From Rhodospirillaceae bacterium (GTDB taxonomy: Bacteria; Pseudomonadota; Alphaproteobacteria; UBA828): a stretch of DNA of 64,000 bases. This document shows positions 8,076 through 17,225 of this stretch, piece after piece (the stretch's first letter is position 1; every line of letters begins with the position of its first letter). The DNA lies in assembly GCA_002728135.1 (NCBI GenBank), contig PBVE01000005.1, positions 62,001-126,000 on the forward strand. The letters run 5' to 3'. The translations under genes and the position numbers were made by a program. A model generated the notes under the pieces. That model saw nothing but the letters and a program-made list of their open reading frames with translations. It ran no database searches and was not told the origin of the DNA.

Positions 8076-8918
8076 ATGCTGACTACACAGCAAAAAATTG
8101 CTTTTGTTCGCATAGTTTCAACTCCGGTGCGATTAATTAATACTATTTTTTATAAATCACCTATTCGTGTACGAAGACGCAAAATAAATTGGTGTCTAGA
8201 CCTCAACGAAGTAATTGATCTTGTAATTTATCTGATAGGTAATTTTGAACCGAAAACGATTCGCCAATATCAGCAAACGCTAAAATCAGGTGCTATAGTT
8301 TTTGATATTGGAGCAAACATTGGTTCCCATACCTTACCTTTAGCTAAAATAGTACAACCAAATGGGATGGTTTTCGCTTTTGAACCTACATTATATGCAG
8401 TTACTAAACTAAGAAATAACGTAGAAATAAATCCTACACTTTCTAAGTGTATTCAAGTTGAACAAATCCTTCTATCTGACCAAAAAAGCAGCTTAGAAGT
8501 TCATGAGATTGAATCTAGTTGGCCAATTAAAACTTCAAAAATAACTCATAATTTACATGGTGGGGAGGCTAAGTCTATAGCTGGATCTGAAGTAATAACA
8601 TTAGATACTTTTGTTATAAAAAACAAAGTTAATGTTTTAGATTTAATAAAAATCGATGTTGATGGAAATGAAATAAATATTTTAAAAGGAGGAATTAAAA
8701 CTATAAAAAAACTAAAACCTTTAATTATGTTTGAGTTGGCACCTTATGCTCTAAGAGAAAAGGGTCATAGCGGTGAAGAACTATTACAAATACTTAATGA
8801 ATTAGGATATAAAATCTATAAGAACCCAACTGGCTTACAAATTAATAAATCCAATAAAGAATTGTGTTTATCTGTACCGGAAGGAGCCAGCATAAATCTG
8901 TGGGGAGTGCCAGGGTGA
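8076..8918 (+). CDS. FkbM family methyltransferase
   Basis: The protein has 280 residues. The core FDIGANIGSHTLPLA is the FkbM SAM motif, followed by FAFEPT, then LIKIDVDGNEINILKGG (the family's IKIDVEGxExxVLxG box) and IMFELAPYAL. FkbM proteins methylate hydroxyls of polyketides, glycans and other surface molecules. An AAAAGG-like site precedes the ATG. The stop overlaps the GTG start of the next gene (GTGA), so translation is probably coupled. Confidence 0.8.
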   Translation: MLTTQQKIAFVRIVSTPVRLINTIFYKSPIRVRRRKINWCLDLNEVIDLVIYLIGNFEPKTIRQYQQTLKSGAIVFDIGANIGSHTLPLAKIVQPNGMVFAFEPTLYAVTKLRNNVEINPTLSKCIQVEQILLSDQKSSLEVHEIESSWPIKTSKITHNLHGGEAKSIAGSEVITLDTFVIKNKVNVLDLIKIDVDGNEINILKGGIKTIKKLKPLIMFELAPYALREKGHSGEELLQILNELGYKIYKNPTGLQINKSNKELCLSVPEGASINLWGVPG

Positions 8919-10327
8919 AATTAACTAAAAATCTTTTCGGTGAATTTGGAATAATTCTTTTTTTGGCTTTGGTGGTTAGGTTAGCTTACACGGTTGGACT
9001 ATATTTAGGTATGGGGCCGGAAGGCCTTTTAGTTGAAGACTCGACACTCTACCTTAAATCAGCAAACGATTTTCTAAAGAATGGCGATTTTGTAAAGAAT
9101 GTTTCAGATACGATTGTTGTTCCTGAAACTGAACGAATGCCTTTATACATTATTTTCCTCTCACTTCATCAATTCATCAGTGGCAATATTAATTCTCTTT
9201 TCCCTGCCTTAACCCAAGCTTTTATTGGTGCAGGGGCATGTGTTGTAATTGCAAAAATAGGTGCATTACTTAACCCAAAATTGGGTCAACCTGCAGGACT
9301 AATTGCAGCTTTCAATCCTACTTTAATTATTGTGGGGGCAAATATTTTAACAGATGGATTATTTTTTCTTCTAATTTCTCTGGGACTTCTTTTTTCAATT
9401 AAATGGTTGCGTTCACCATCATGGAAGTCTGCTTTGTATATTGGTATATTTTTAGCTCTAGCTATCTCCACAAGAGCAATGGCATTTCCATGGGCAATCT
9501 TTTGTATTTTAGCCCTACCAATTGGAGTTTTGTTTCTCCAGAAATTTAAATTTAAATATATATGGCACATGTTTCTTGCTGGTTTGATTATTGTAGTCTT
9601 TCAATCTCCAATAGTAATAAGAAATTTAGACAAATTTGATAGTTGGCATTTAACCTCACAAGGAGGAACATATGCCTTGAATTGGATTGTACCTTTGGTT
9701 TTAGAAGTAGATAGTGGAACACCTCAAGCAATTGGTTCTGCTAAGATGCGCGAGCTCCACTTGGATAAATACGGTGATAGTCTGTCTAGTAATCCTTTTG
9801 TACAATCAAAGCAAATGACTGATGTAGCCAAAATTGCCCTTTGGGAAACTGACTCCAAATCAATTATTAAGGCTTGGGTTATAGGTGCAGGTATAAATTT
9901 ATTTTCTCCAGCACCAATAGTTTCCCCACCGATTAAAGATATTCCACGTACAGGCTTTTATGACGTCCCTGGAGAAAATAAATTTAACAAGATTAAGTCA
10001 TTTATATTTAATAATGATAGCCCAATTTATTCATCAATTTTAGTCATAAGTTTAGTGGGAATAGTGATTGTGCGAATAGCACAGATTTTTGGATTAATAA
10101 GTATTTTTTCTTGCACAAAACACCTGTCTAATAAAAATGACAGGCTCTTTCAACGTATAGCTTTTTCTTTTCTCACTTTATGGGCATTTTATGTACTGCT
10201 TATCAATGGACCCATTGCATCACCCAAATATCGGATGCCTTTGGAGTCCGTGGCCATTATTTCTCTTGCCATGTTCTATGTTGGTTTTGCTTCCCATTGG
10301 ATGAAAAAGCTAAAACAATTGCTGTAA
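8915..10327 (+). CDS. GT-C (family 39-like) membrane glycosyltransferase
   Basis: The reading frame opens at 8864, but the GTG at 8915, overlapping the FkbM stop and preceded by GGGGAG, is the sensible start (470 residues). It has about ten membrane segments. The first luminal loop carries an acidic motif (LVEDSTLYLKSA), as in PMT/ArnT enzymes that use polyprenyl-phosphate sugars. PLYIIFLSLHQFI and TDGLFFLLISLGLLF are typical of the family. It probably adds a sugar, or a phosphonate-bearing group, on the periplasmic side. The 3' end overlaps the converging O-antigen ligase gene by 71 bases. Confidence 0.7.
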   Translation: MKLTKNLFGEFGIILFLALVVRLAYTVGLYLGMGPEGLLVEDSTLYLKSANDFLKNGDFVKNVSDTIVVPETERMPLYIIFLSLHQFISGNINSLFPALTQAFIGAGACVVIAKIGALLNPKLGQPAGLIAAFNPTLIIVGANILTDGLFFLLISLGLLFSIKWLRSPSWKSALYIGIFLALAISTRAMAFPWAIFCILALPIGVLFLQKFKFKYIWHMFLAGLIIVVFQSPIVIRNLDKFDSWHLTSQGGTYALNWIVPLVLEVDSGTPQAIGSAKMRELHLDKYGDSLSSNPFVQSKQMTDVAKIALWETDSKSIIKAWVIGAGINLFSPAPIVSPPIKDIPRTGFYDVPGENKFNKIKSFIFNNDSPIYSSILVISLVGIVIVRIAQIFGLISIFSCTKHLSNKNDRLFQRIAFSFLTLWAFYVLLINGPIASPKYRMPLESVAIISLAMFYVGFASHWMKKLKQLL

Positions 10328-11570
10328 TAATTAAAAACATTCCTTGCCACCAAGATGACCAAATAGAAAAATTGATCATTGATGAAGACCAAAATGCAGC
10401 AAAAATGGAAATTCCTGCAGAAACATCATATACCTTGCTTTGCCCAACCTTATGCCAACACCATAGCAATACAAATAATGATGTAACTAGTGCAAACAAG
10501 CCCAAAGCACCTGTCTCTAGAAAAACCTCAAGAAACCAACTGTGTGGATGACCCGGAATAAAAGCCTGATTAAATTGAGCAACTATGACCTGTGCTCCTG
10601 GCAAATAGTTGCTAACATCAATACCATAGCCAATCAGGGGAGATTTTAATGCTTGATCTAATGAAAATGCCCAAATATGCTGCCGATGTGTATCTAAAAT
10701 ATTTGGAGAAATAGAAGAACTGAATTCTCCTGTAAATAATTGTCCTTGGTGATCCGCCAAATTTGGTGTTGAAGGTAAGTTAGCCAAAAGAATAGAATAC
10801 AGAATTATAGCTAATATAAAGATCAAGGATATGCTCAACCCACTGATTCTTTTACTAAAAATTTTTGATTCAAAAATTACCAAGATACCGCATACAATAC
10901 CCGAGATTAGTGCTAACAATCCGGCATCACTATCAACAGAGAAGATAAGAATAATCCCAAGTGATACTTTCAATATTGCAAGGGCTCTCCAAATTCCAGA
11001 GAGTTTAAAGCCAGCCCAAAGAACAATGATACTCATACATCCTTCAACTGACCCATAATATTTTAACGTTTGTGTTGCGTTAATATAATCAACGCTATCT
11101 AACCTATAAATTGATAAAATTGGTGAATAAATATGAATTGATATTAATCCTACAAAACTTGAGACTAAACTTACGATCAGCAAGCTATTTAATACTAACC
11201 TCCTTCTTAAATTTGAACTTAAAAGAAAGAAATAAAACGTCGTGGCAACAATAATAAATCCTAATATTCTTAACCACACACCCAGTGATTTTACTATATC
11301 TACTGAGTCAAAAACAGCAGGAAGCCAAGCAAGAAAGAGAAAAATTACCACTAACCCTAAAGGCTTTGAAAACCCAGATAAGATAGAAAAAAATAAAATT
11401 TTTCTGCCAGGCAACAAAAGAATACATATAAATCCTAAAAATGCAGAAACACCCATAGCACTGGGACTTGAAGCAACAAGAGGAATACAAATCCCAATAA
11501 AAATGGACCCAAGAGCTGAAAATAGATTTTGGTATCGTTCTGTGATTATATTTTTATCTATATTGAACAA
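10257..11570 (-). CDS. O-antigen ligase / polymerase-like membrane protein
   Basis: The protein has 437 residues and about eleven membrane segments. The large periplasmic loop near residues 285-350 has HRQHIWAFSLDQALKSPLIG and GHPHSWFLEVFLETGALGL, the Wzy_C/WaaL signature (R/H-rich loop then H-x-H-N/S). These enzymes transfer or polymerise undecaprenyl-linked glycan. The start is TTG at 11570 with GGA about 10 bases upstream; no ATG is available in a sensible place. It is the only leftward glycan gene here and overlaps the GT-C gene tail by 71 bases, a long convergent overlap. Confidence 0.75.
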   Translation of the reverse strand: MFNIDKNIITERYQNLFSALGSIFIGICIPLVASSPSAMGVSAFLGFICILLLPGRKILFFSILSGFSKPLGLVVIFLFLAWLPAVFDSVDIVKSLGVWLRILGFIIVATTFYFFLLSSNLRRRLVLNSLLIVSLVSSFVGLISIHIYSPILSIYRLDSVDYINATQTLKYYGSVEGCMSIIVLWAGFKLSGIWRALAILKVSLGIILIFSVDSDAGLLALISGIVCGILVIFESKIFSKRISGLSISLIFILAIILYSILLANLPSTPNLADHQGQLFTGEFSSSISPNILDTHRQHIWAFSLDQALKSPLIGYGIDVSNYLPGAQVIVAQFNQAFIPGHPHSWFLEVFLETGALGLFALVTSLFVLLWCWHKVGQSKVYDVSAGISIFAAFWSSSMINFSIWSSWWQGMFLIITAIVLAFSSNGKQNQHRTWQEK

Positions 11571-11745
11571 CTTTTTTCCAAAACAGAGTTATTTATGTTA
11601 ATCATTAATAGTGATTTACCACCATGAACGCTCTTTCACCAGTAACGTTATATTAATCTAAAATATTTCTTTTATGATTGACTGAAAAATATACAAAATA
11701 CTAATTTAATTTCTCCAAGAATTTACTTACCGGACTCAGCTAACA

Positions 11746-13467
11746 ATGATTATTTTAGGCATTCATCCTGGCCAACATGAAGCTTCGGTTTGTATATTTA
11801 ATAACTATACTATGCTCTGTGCTGTTGCGTTAGAACGATTGACCAGAAAAAAAATTGACGGCGGGCGGATTCCTATTGAGTCTATCAATGAATGTCTATC
11901 AATTCAAAATATACAATCAAAAGATGTAGATGCCGTAGTACTAGGACGTGGATCTTTTCCCTGGTCATATTTTACTCATTTTAGAGGTAGTAGGCTTGCC
12001 GAAGGAATTGTTAGAAAAGCTTTAAAAGCCGAAAAGAATAAAAATATGGAGAGGGAGTTAGTAAGGTATGGACACTTTAATTCCGAGTCTATTTTTAATT
12101 CTAATAAATTTTTAAGTGATTATGGTTTTAGAAATAATATTCCTGTTAAGTTTTTTAATCACCATTTAGCTCATTCGTTACCTGCTTTATTTCACACAAA
12201 TTGGGATAGTGCATTACTTTATACTGCTGATGGTGGTGGAGACAATGTTCAGTATAGCCATCGAAATTTTAAAGAAGAGAAAATTGTAACCCTTTACGGT
12301 GACGATATAGAAATGACTAGGCCTATGCGCATCGATAGCCTAGGTCTAGCATACGGTTTTGCCACTCAAGCACTCGGGTATAAGATAAACCGGCATGAAG
12401 GTAAGTTAACTGGTCTCGCAGCATATGGAAAACCCGTTGCACAAGATGAGCTGGAAAATCATTTTAAAATCGATGAAAAAGGACAAATAAAAACTAAGTT
12501 TGTTAACAATTCTGCAATGCGCTCATTCATTTTTGATATAGCCATGCAAATATCTCCTGAAGATATGGCAGCATCTATTCAAGGTCTTCTTGAAAGTAGA
12601 ATTATTCATTCTCTTAAAAGTTTATCTTTAAAATACAATCAGACCCGTGTTGGTTTAGCTGGAGGAGTTTTTGGTAACGTTAGGTTAAACCAACAGCTTC
12701 TTGAAAAATTAGGCTTAACTGAAGTTTTTATATATCCAGCAATGAGCGATCAGGGTCTACCGGCAGGTGGAATCCTCCAATTTCTCTTGGAAAGAGATGG
12801 TTTGCAAGAATGGCTTAAAAACAGATATTCATTAGAAAATCTTTATTACGGAAGAGATTTTGGTTCTAAAATAGACGAATACTTGAGCAAAAATGATGAC
12901 ATAATGGCAATAACCGGTAATCCGAGTGCTAATGCCGCAAAACTTATTCATGATGGAAAAATTCTAGCTATATATACAAAGGGTATGGAATATGGCCCCA
13001 GAGCACTTGGTGCACGAAGCATTTTGGCAGCACCAATTGATTCAAAAATAAACGACACCCTCAATAATCGCCTTGGGCGCTCTGAATTTATGCCCTTTGC
13101 TCCAGTTGTAACAGAAGAAGAAGCTCAAAAGATTTTTGAAATAAATAATACAAATTCATATGCAGCTAGGTTTATGACTATAACCTGTAATGTGAACAAA
13201 GAATGGAGAAAGAAAATCCCTGCAGTAGTACATATTGACGGAACTGCTCGGCCACAAATAATCAAACATTCAATTAATCCACTATATTATGATATTTTGA
13301 AGTCATATACTGCTTTATCTGGAATACCTGTTTTAATTAATACAAGCTTTAATGCTCATGAAGAACCTATAATTAATGATCCAGAGGAATGTGCAAATGC
13401 ATTATTAAATAGTAGGGTTGATGCAGTAGTTACAGAAAAAATGGTCTACACACACAAAAAACAATGA
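11746..13467 (+). CDS. Carbamoyltransferase, NodU/CmcH family
   Basis: The protein has 573 residues. The N-terminal Kae1-like part starts MIILGIHPGQHEASVCIF and carries the metal-binding HHLAHS motif near residue 145. The C-terminal YrdC-like part has MEYGPRALGARSILA and MPFAPVV. Family members transfer carbamoyl from carbamoyl phosphate, through carbamoyladenylate, to a hydroxyl; NodU does so on Nod-factor sugars. In this locus the likely acceptor is a sugar of the surface glycan (inference). It ends 13 bases before a converging methyltransferase gene. Confidence 0.85.
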   Translation: MIILGIHPGQHEASVCIFNNYTMLCAVALERLTRKKIDGGRIPIESINECLSIQNIQSKDVDAVVLGRGSFPWSYFTHFRGSRLAEGIVRKALKAEKNKNMERELVRYGHFNSESIFNSNKFLSDYGFRNNIPVKFFNHHLAHSLPALFHTNWDSALLYTADGGGDNVQYSHRNFKEEKIVTLYGDDIEMTRPMRIDSLGLAYGFATQALGYKINRHEGKLTGLAAYGKPVAQDELENHFKIDEKGQIKTKFVNNSAMRSFIFDIAMQISPEDMAASIQGLLESRIIHSLKSLSLKYNQTRVGLAGGVFGNVRLNQQLLEKLGLTEVFIYPAMSDQGLPAGGILQFLLERDGLQEWLKNRYSLENLYYGRDFGSKIDEYLSKNDDIMAITGNPSANAAKLIHDGKILAIYTKGMEYGPRALGARSILAAPIDSKINDTLNNRLGRSEFMPFAPVVTEEEAQKIFEINNTNSYAARFMTITCNVNKEWRKKIPAVVHIDGTARPQIIKHSINPLYYDILKSYTALSGIPVLINTSFNAHEEPIINDPEECANALLNSRVDAVVTEKMVYTHKKQ

Positions 13468-13480
13468 TTATTTAACATTA

Positions 13481-14143
13481 CTATATATTTCTTTTATTAT
13501 GGCAAACCAAGAATACAGACCGACATCCACTAGTAAATTCTTTTCTCTCGACTGTATAACCTGCAGAGGATATTTTCTTACATAGGATTTTTAAAGAGTA
13601 ACCTCTATAACCTATTTCCCATTTATGAGGTTCCCATTTGTCTAAATCACCAGAAACACGGTATTTTTTAAGAAAACGTAATTTTCTAAAGAAACTCGAT
13701 CTTCTTATTTTGTAACGATTCAAGTATAAAGTAAAACCAAACTGAAAACCTTCATATGGGACAGATAAAATAAGCCATGGTACACCTGTTTCTGATAAGC
13801 GTTTAAGCACATTATCAACATTTGGCCAGGTAATATGCTCCAGCATTTCACAACAAATAATTACATCAAAACCAGTCAATTTTTCAATTGGTACATTGGT
13901 TATGTCTCCCTTAATATGAGATTTTGCTCCTATACTTGGAGATACACTATCAATATCCAAAGTTGTAACAGAATAACCTGCACTACCCAGCATGGCAGTA
14001 ACCAAACCAAGGTATGGACCAATTTCAAGAACATTTTTAACATCAAGACTTTTAAGAAGCTCGACTTGAAGCCATTGGTGAATAATACGCTTTTGACTAT
14101 AATAAGCATGCCATCTTTGACGAAATTTTTGATCTATTATCAT
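13481..14143 (-). CDS. Class I SAM-dependent methyltransferase
   Basis: The protein has 220 residues. NVLEIGPYLGLVTAMLG is a slightly unusual motif I (GPYLG instead of GxGxG). It is followed by VTTLDIDSVSPSIGAKSHIK and a post-motif DVIICCEMLEHITWP, typical of Methyltransf_11/UbiG-like enzymes. The C-terminal half is basic (RNRYKIRRSSFFRKLRFLKK region). It is transcribed alone toward the carbamoyltransferase and divergently from wbpL. Substrate unknown, presumably a glycan intermediate. Confidence 0.7.
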   Translation of the reverse strand: MIIDQKFRQRWHAYYSQKRIIHQWLQVELLKSLDVKNVLEIGPYLGLVTAMLGSAGYSVTTLDIDSVSPSIGAKSHIKGDITNVPIEKLTGFDVIICCEMLEHITWPNVDNVLKRLSETGVPWLILSVPYEGFQFGFTLYLNRYKIRRSSFFRKLRFLKKYRVSGDLDKWEPHKWEIGYRGYSLKILCKKISSAGYTVERKEFTSGCRSVFLVCHNKRNI

Positions 14144-14247
14144 ACAAATAAGCCTCAGTTTAACACTGAAAAATTTTCTCGATTATTTATAAATATGCAG
14201 ACTGACAGGAGAATAACTGAAGTTCATCTACCTGACGAGTCAGAAAA

Positions 14248-15267
14248 ATGAGTTGGCTGATTCTCATACTTATTGGTTTACTACCTATGTTATTCAGTGC
14301 CATTTCAACTGGTTTTTTCCTCAAATTTTTGCAGAAAAAAAATATTTTTGATCGACCTAACACAAGGTCAAGCCATAAAACTCCAACCCCAAGGGGTGGA
14401 GGAATACCTGTCATATTTATAATAATTATTACTTGGATTTTTCTATATTTTAGCCATTACGGTTTTAATGAAGGTAATACTTTTTGGATTGTAGTCGGAG
14501 GCATCTTGATGCTTGCTGTTATTTCTTGGATTGATGATATAAAAGGAGGAGTTTCACCAGTTTTGCGTCTGTGTGTGCAGGTCTTAGTAGTAAGTCTAAG
14601 TATTATTTTTCTCAATGATGACGCAATAGTTTTTCAGGGTTTAATTCCTGTATGGGCAGATCATCTGGTATTATCCTTATTATGGGTATGGTTTATAAAT
14701 TTATTCAACTTTATGGATGGTATAGATGGCATTGCAGGTACAAAAGTAATAACAATTGGGGTTGGAGTTTTTTTACTAAGTTTATGCTCAGATTCTCTAT
14801 CTCCTCTTGGGCTTCATGGACTTTCTATAGCCAGTGTAGCAATAGGATTTTTGCTATGGAATTGGCAACCCTCTAAAATATTTCTTGGGGATGTTGGAAG
14901 TATACCACTTGGCTATTTAATTGGCTGGCTATTAATATATATTGCTACAAATGGCTATTGGATAGAAGCACTATTACTTCCAGCTTATTATTTTGCCGAT
15001 GCAACAATTACACTTATAAGGAGGCTTATGGGAGGAAACAAACCTTGGATTGCCCATCGTGAACACGCTTACCAAGTGGCTGTAACACATGGGATGAGCC
15101 ATGCTAAAGTTTCACTGATGATTGGCCTTGTAGGTATGTTTCTTGTTGGTCTTGCACTAATAGTAAACGTTGGTGAAATTTTACCTTGGGTTGGGTTAAC
15201 TTTGGGTGCCATTCTGGTATTAGTTTTCATATATTATCTTCAAATACGAAGGATTGCCAAAAATTAA
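14248..15267 (+). CDS. wbpL: Undecaprenyl-phosphate sugar-1-phosphate transferase (WecA/WbpL-like, GT4)
   Basis: The 339-residue polytopic protein has the MraY/WecA family motifs: NTRSSHKTPTPRGGG in the first cytoplasmic loop, DDIKGG, FNFMDGIDGIAGT (DDxxD-like catalytic region), LGDVGSIPLGYLIG, and AHREHAYQ in the last loop. It loads the first sugar phosphate on the carrier lipid, starting O-antigen/EPS synthesis. The AHREHxYQ loop and the WbpM-type dehydratase 17 bases downstream point to the WbpL branch (UDP-6-deoxy-HexNAc donors) rather than MraY. Confidence 0.85.
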   Translation: MSWLILILIGLLPMLFSAISTGFFLKFLQKKNIFDRPNTRSSHKTPTPRGGGIPVIFIIIITWIFLYFSHYGFNEGNTFWIVVGGILMLAVISWIDDIKGGVSPVLRLCVQVLVVSLSIIFLNDDAIVFQGLIPVWADHLVLSLLWVWFINLFNFMDGIDGIAGTKVITIGVGVFLLSLCSDSLSPLGLHGLSIASVAIGFLLWNWQPSKIFLGDVGSIPLGYLIGWLLIYIATNGYWIEALLLPAYYFADATITLIRRLMGGNKPWIAHREHAYQVAVTHGMSHAKVSLMIGLVGMFLVGLALIVNVGEILPWVGLTLGAILVLVFIYYLQIRRIAKN

Positions 15268-15284
15268 ATATGGCTCATTAACCT

Positions 15285-17225
15285 ATGATAAGAATCAATA
15301 GAACTTATGCTGTAGCAGCCCATGATGTCGCCATGGGGGCATTGTCATTTGTTATAGCTCTAATTTTACGATGGGGACCAAACTCTTTTGCACATGAGTC
15401 CATTGGTTTTTTATTCGAAGGGATGATTATATTTTCAGCTGTTTGTGCCTTGGTTTTTTGGCGAACTCGAACCTATAGAGGCTTTTGGAAATATGCTTCA
15501 CTTCGCGATGTAATTAATATTGCTTGGGCAGTAAGTTTGACCATTTTAATTTTTTTACCAATACTGTTTGTTGCTACAAGGCTTGAAGCATTCCCCCGAT
15601 CAGCTCTATTTATAAATTGGTTTATATTATTAGCCCTACTTTTAGGCCCTCGACTTCTTTACAGAGCTATTATTGATGGAAGCTTGGGTGGAATATTACA
15701 ACGAACTACTATAAATGGAAAAATCCCAGTTATTTTAGTAGGAGCCGATGATAATGCGGAGCTATTTATTAGGGCTACTTCAAGCGGGGCTGCTTCAAAT
15801 TATAGGGTTGTAGCTATAATTGATGATGACCTAAATAAAAAGGATCAATATATACGTAATGTAAAAATATATGGACCTGGTAGTAAACTAGCTGAAATTT
15901 CTAAAGACCTTAAACGCCAAAATATTCAACCACAGAGGCTTATACTTACTTCCGAAATAACAGAACCGGATCGTTTAAAAGAGCTTCTTGCCGCAGCAGA
16001 TGGACTTAGCCTACCCCTATCTCGACTCCCCAAACTAACAGATTTTCAAAATAGTGAGAAAAAATCTATTGAGGTCAAACCAATTGCTATAGAAGATCTT
16101 CTAGGAAGACCCCAAGCGACTCTTGATATGGATTCTGTTGCTAAATTGGTTAAAGGTAGGAAAGTATGTATTACCGGAGCTGGCGGCACTATAGGATCAG
16201 AGCTTTGTAAACAAATCTCTGAGTTATTTCCCGCAAAACTAGTCTTAATTGATAATTCCGAATACAACCTATATTCAATTGATCAAAGTCTAGAGAAAAT
16301 TAATTGTAATATTGATAGAAAACTTTACCTTGCTGATATTCGAGATAAAAAACGCATTAAAGATACTTTTTCAAAAGAACATCCAGATGTTGTTTTTCAT
16401 GCCGCAGCCTTAAAACATGTTCCCATGGTCGAATCAAACCCAAATGAGGGCATTCTCACAAATATTATTGGAACAAGAAATGTAGCCGATGCATGTGTTG
16501 AGTTTGAAGTCGATAGTATGGTGCTAATTTCTACAGATAAAGCTGTCAACCCAACAAATGTTATGGGAGCCACAAAACGTGTTGCAGAGAGTTATTGTCA
16601 AGCATTAGGAGAAACTCTTCAAGTTAATCAAAACCCCTTAAAAATAGTTACTGTTAGATTTGGTAATGTTCTTGGTTCTTCTGGTTCTGTTGTACCACTT
16701 TTTCACAAACAGATATCTGAGGGAGGACCTGTTACTGTTACTCATAAAAAAATATCAAGGTTTTTTATGACCACACGAGAAGCTGTACAATTAGTGCTTC
16801 AAGCCTCTGCAAATATTAATATTGCCGCTAATGGTGGAATATGTGTTTTAGATATGGGAAAACCTATATTTATTAATGATCTTGCCCACCAAATGATTCG
16901 ACTTGCAGGCCATATTCCTGATGTTGATATAAATATCATATATACTGGATTAAGGCCTGGCGAAAAGTTATACGAAGAGTTATTTCATCCAGATGAAGCT
17001 ACCACTCCTACTTCTATACCAGGTGTCTTACTAGCTAAAATTAGATCTAATGATTATAGCCTTATATGCTCCGTAATTGAAAAAATGGAAAGCAAGGCCA
17101 TAGCTGGACAATCTATGGAAGCAATACTACTGATATCCTCACTGGTTCCAGAATACAAAATTACAAATAACTCTGATACACCAAATTTTTATAAAGAGCC
17201 AAGTGAAAATTTGGGAGAAAAATAA
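15285..17225 (+). CDS. wbpM: Membrane UDP-N-acetylglucosamine 4,6-dehydratase (WbpM/CapD-like)
   Basis: The protein has 646 residues: four N-terminal membrane helices (to ~130), a CoA-binding-like Rossmann domain (VILVGADDNAELFIRATSSG), then the catalytic SDR domain with TGAGGTIGSELCKQI from ~296. The active-site segment STDKAVNPTNVMGATKR (~416-432) has Met where ordinary SDRs have Tyr, as in the WbpM/FlaA1 group. It makes the 4-keto-6-deoxy sugar for QuiNAc/FucNAc-type residues. It follows wbpL and abuts purH with no gap. Confidence 0.88.
   Translation: MIRINRTYAVAAHDVAMGALSFVIALILRWGPNSFAHESIGFLFEGMIIFSAVCALVFWRTRTYRGFWKYASLRDVINIAWAVSLTILIFLPILFVATRLEAFPRSALFINWFILLALLLGPRLLYRAIIDGSLGGILQRTTINGKIPVILVGADDNAELFIRATSSGAASNYRVVAIIDDDLNKKDQYIRNVKIYGPGSKLAEISKDLKRQNIQPQRLILTSEITEPDRLKELLAAADGLSLPLSRLPKLTDFQNSEKKSIEVKPIAIEDLLGRPQATLDMDSVAKLVKGRKVCITGAGGTIGSELCKQISELFPAKLVLIDNSEYNLYSIDQSLEKINCNIDRKLYLADIRDKKRIKDTFSKEHPDVVFHAAALKHVPMVESNPNEGILTNIIGTRNVADACVEFEVDSMVLISTDKAVNPTNVMGATKRVAESYCQALGETLQVNQNPLKIVTVRFGNVLGSSGSVVPLFHKQISEGGPVTVTHKKISRFFMTTREAVQLVLQASANINIAANGGICVLDMGKPIFINDLAHQMIRLAGHIPDVDINIIYTGLRPGEKLYEELFHPDEATTPTSIPGVLLAKIRSNDYSLICSVIEKMESKAIAGQSMEAILLISSLVPEYKITNNSDTPNFYKEPSENLGEK

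Noticed and set aside
10180-10551. Rightward reading frame of 123 codons across the GT-C/ligase junction
   Set aside because: Shadow of two real membrane-protein genes; no start signal and no recognisable protein pattern.
11242-11601. Rightward reading frame of 119 codons opposite the O-antigen ligase-like gene
   Set aside because: Antisense shadow: Pro/Lys/Asn-rich composition mirrors the hydrophobic codons of the true gene.
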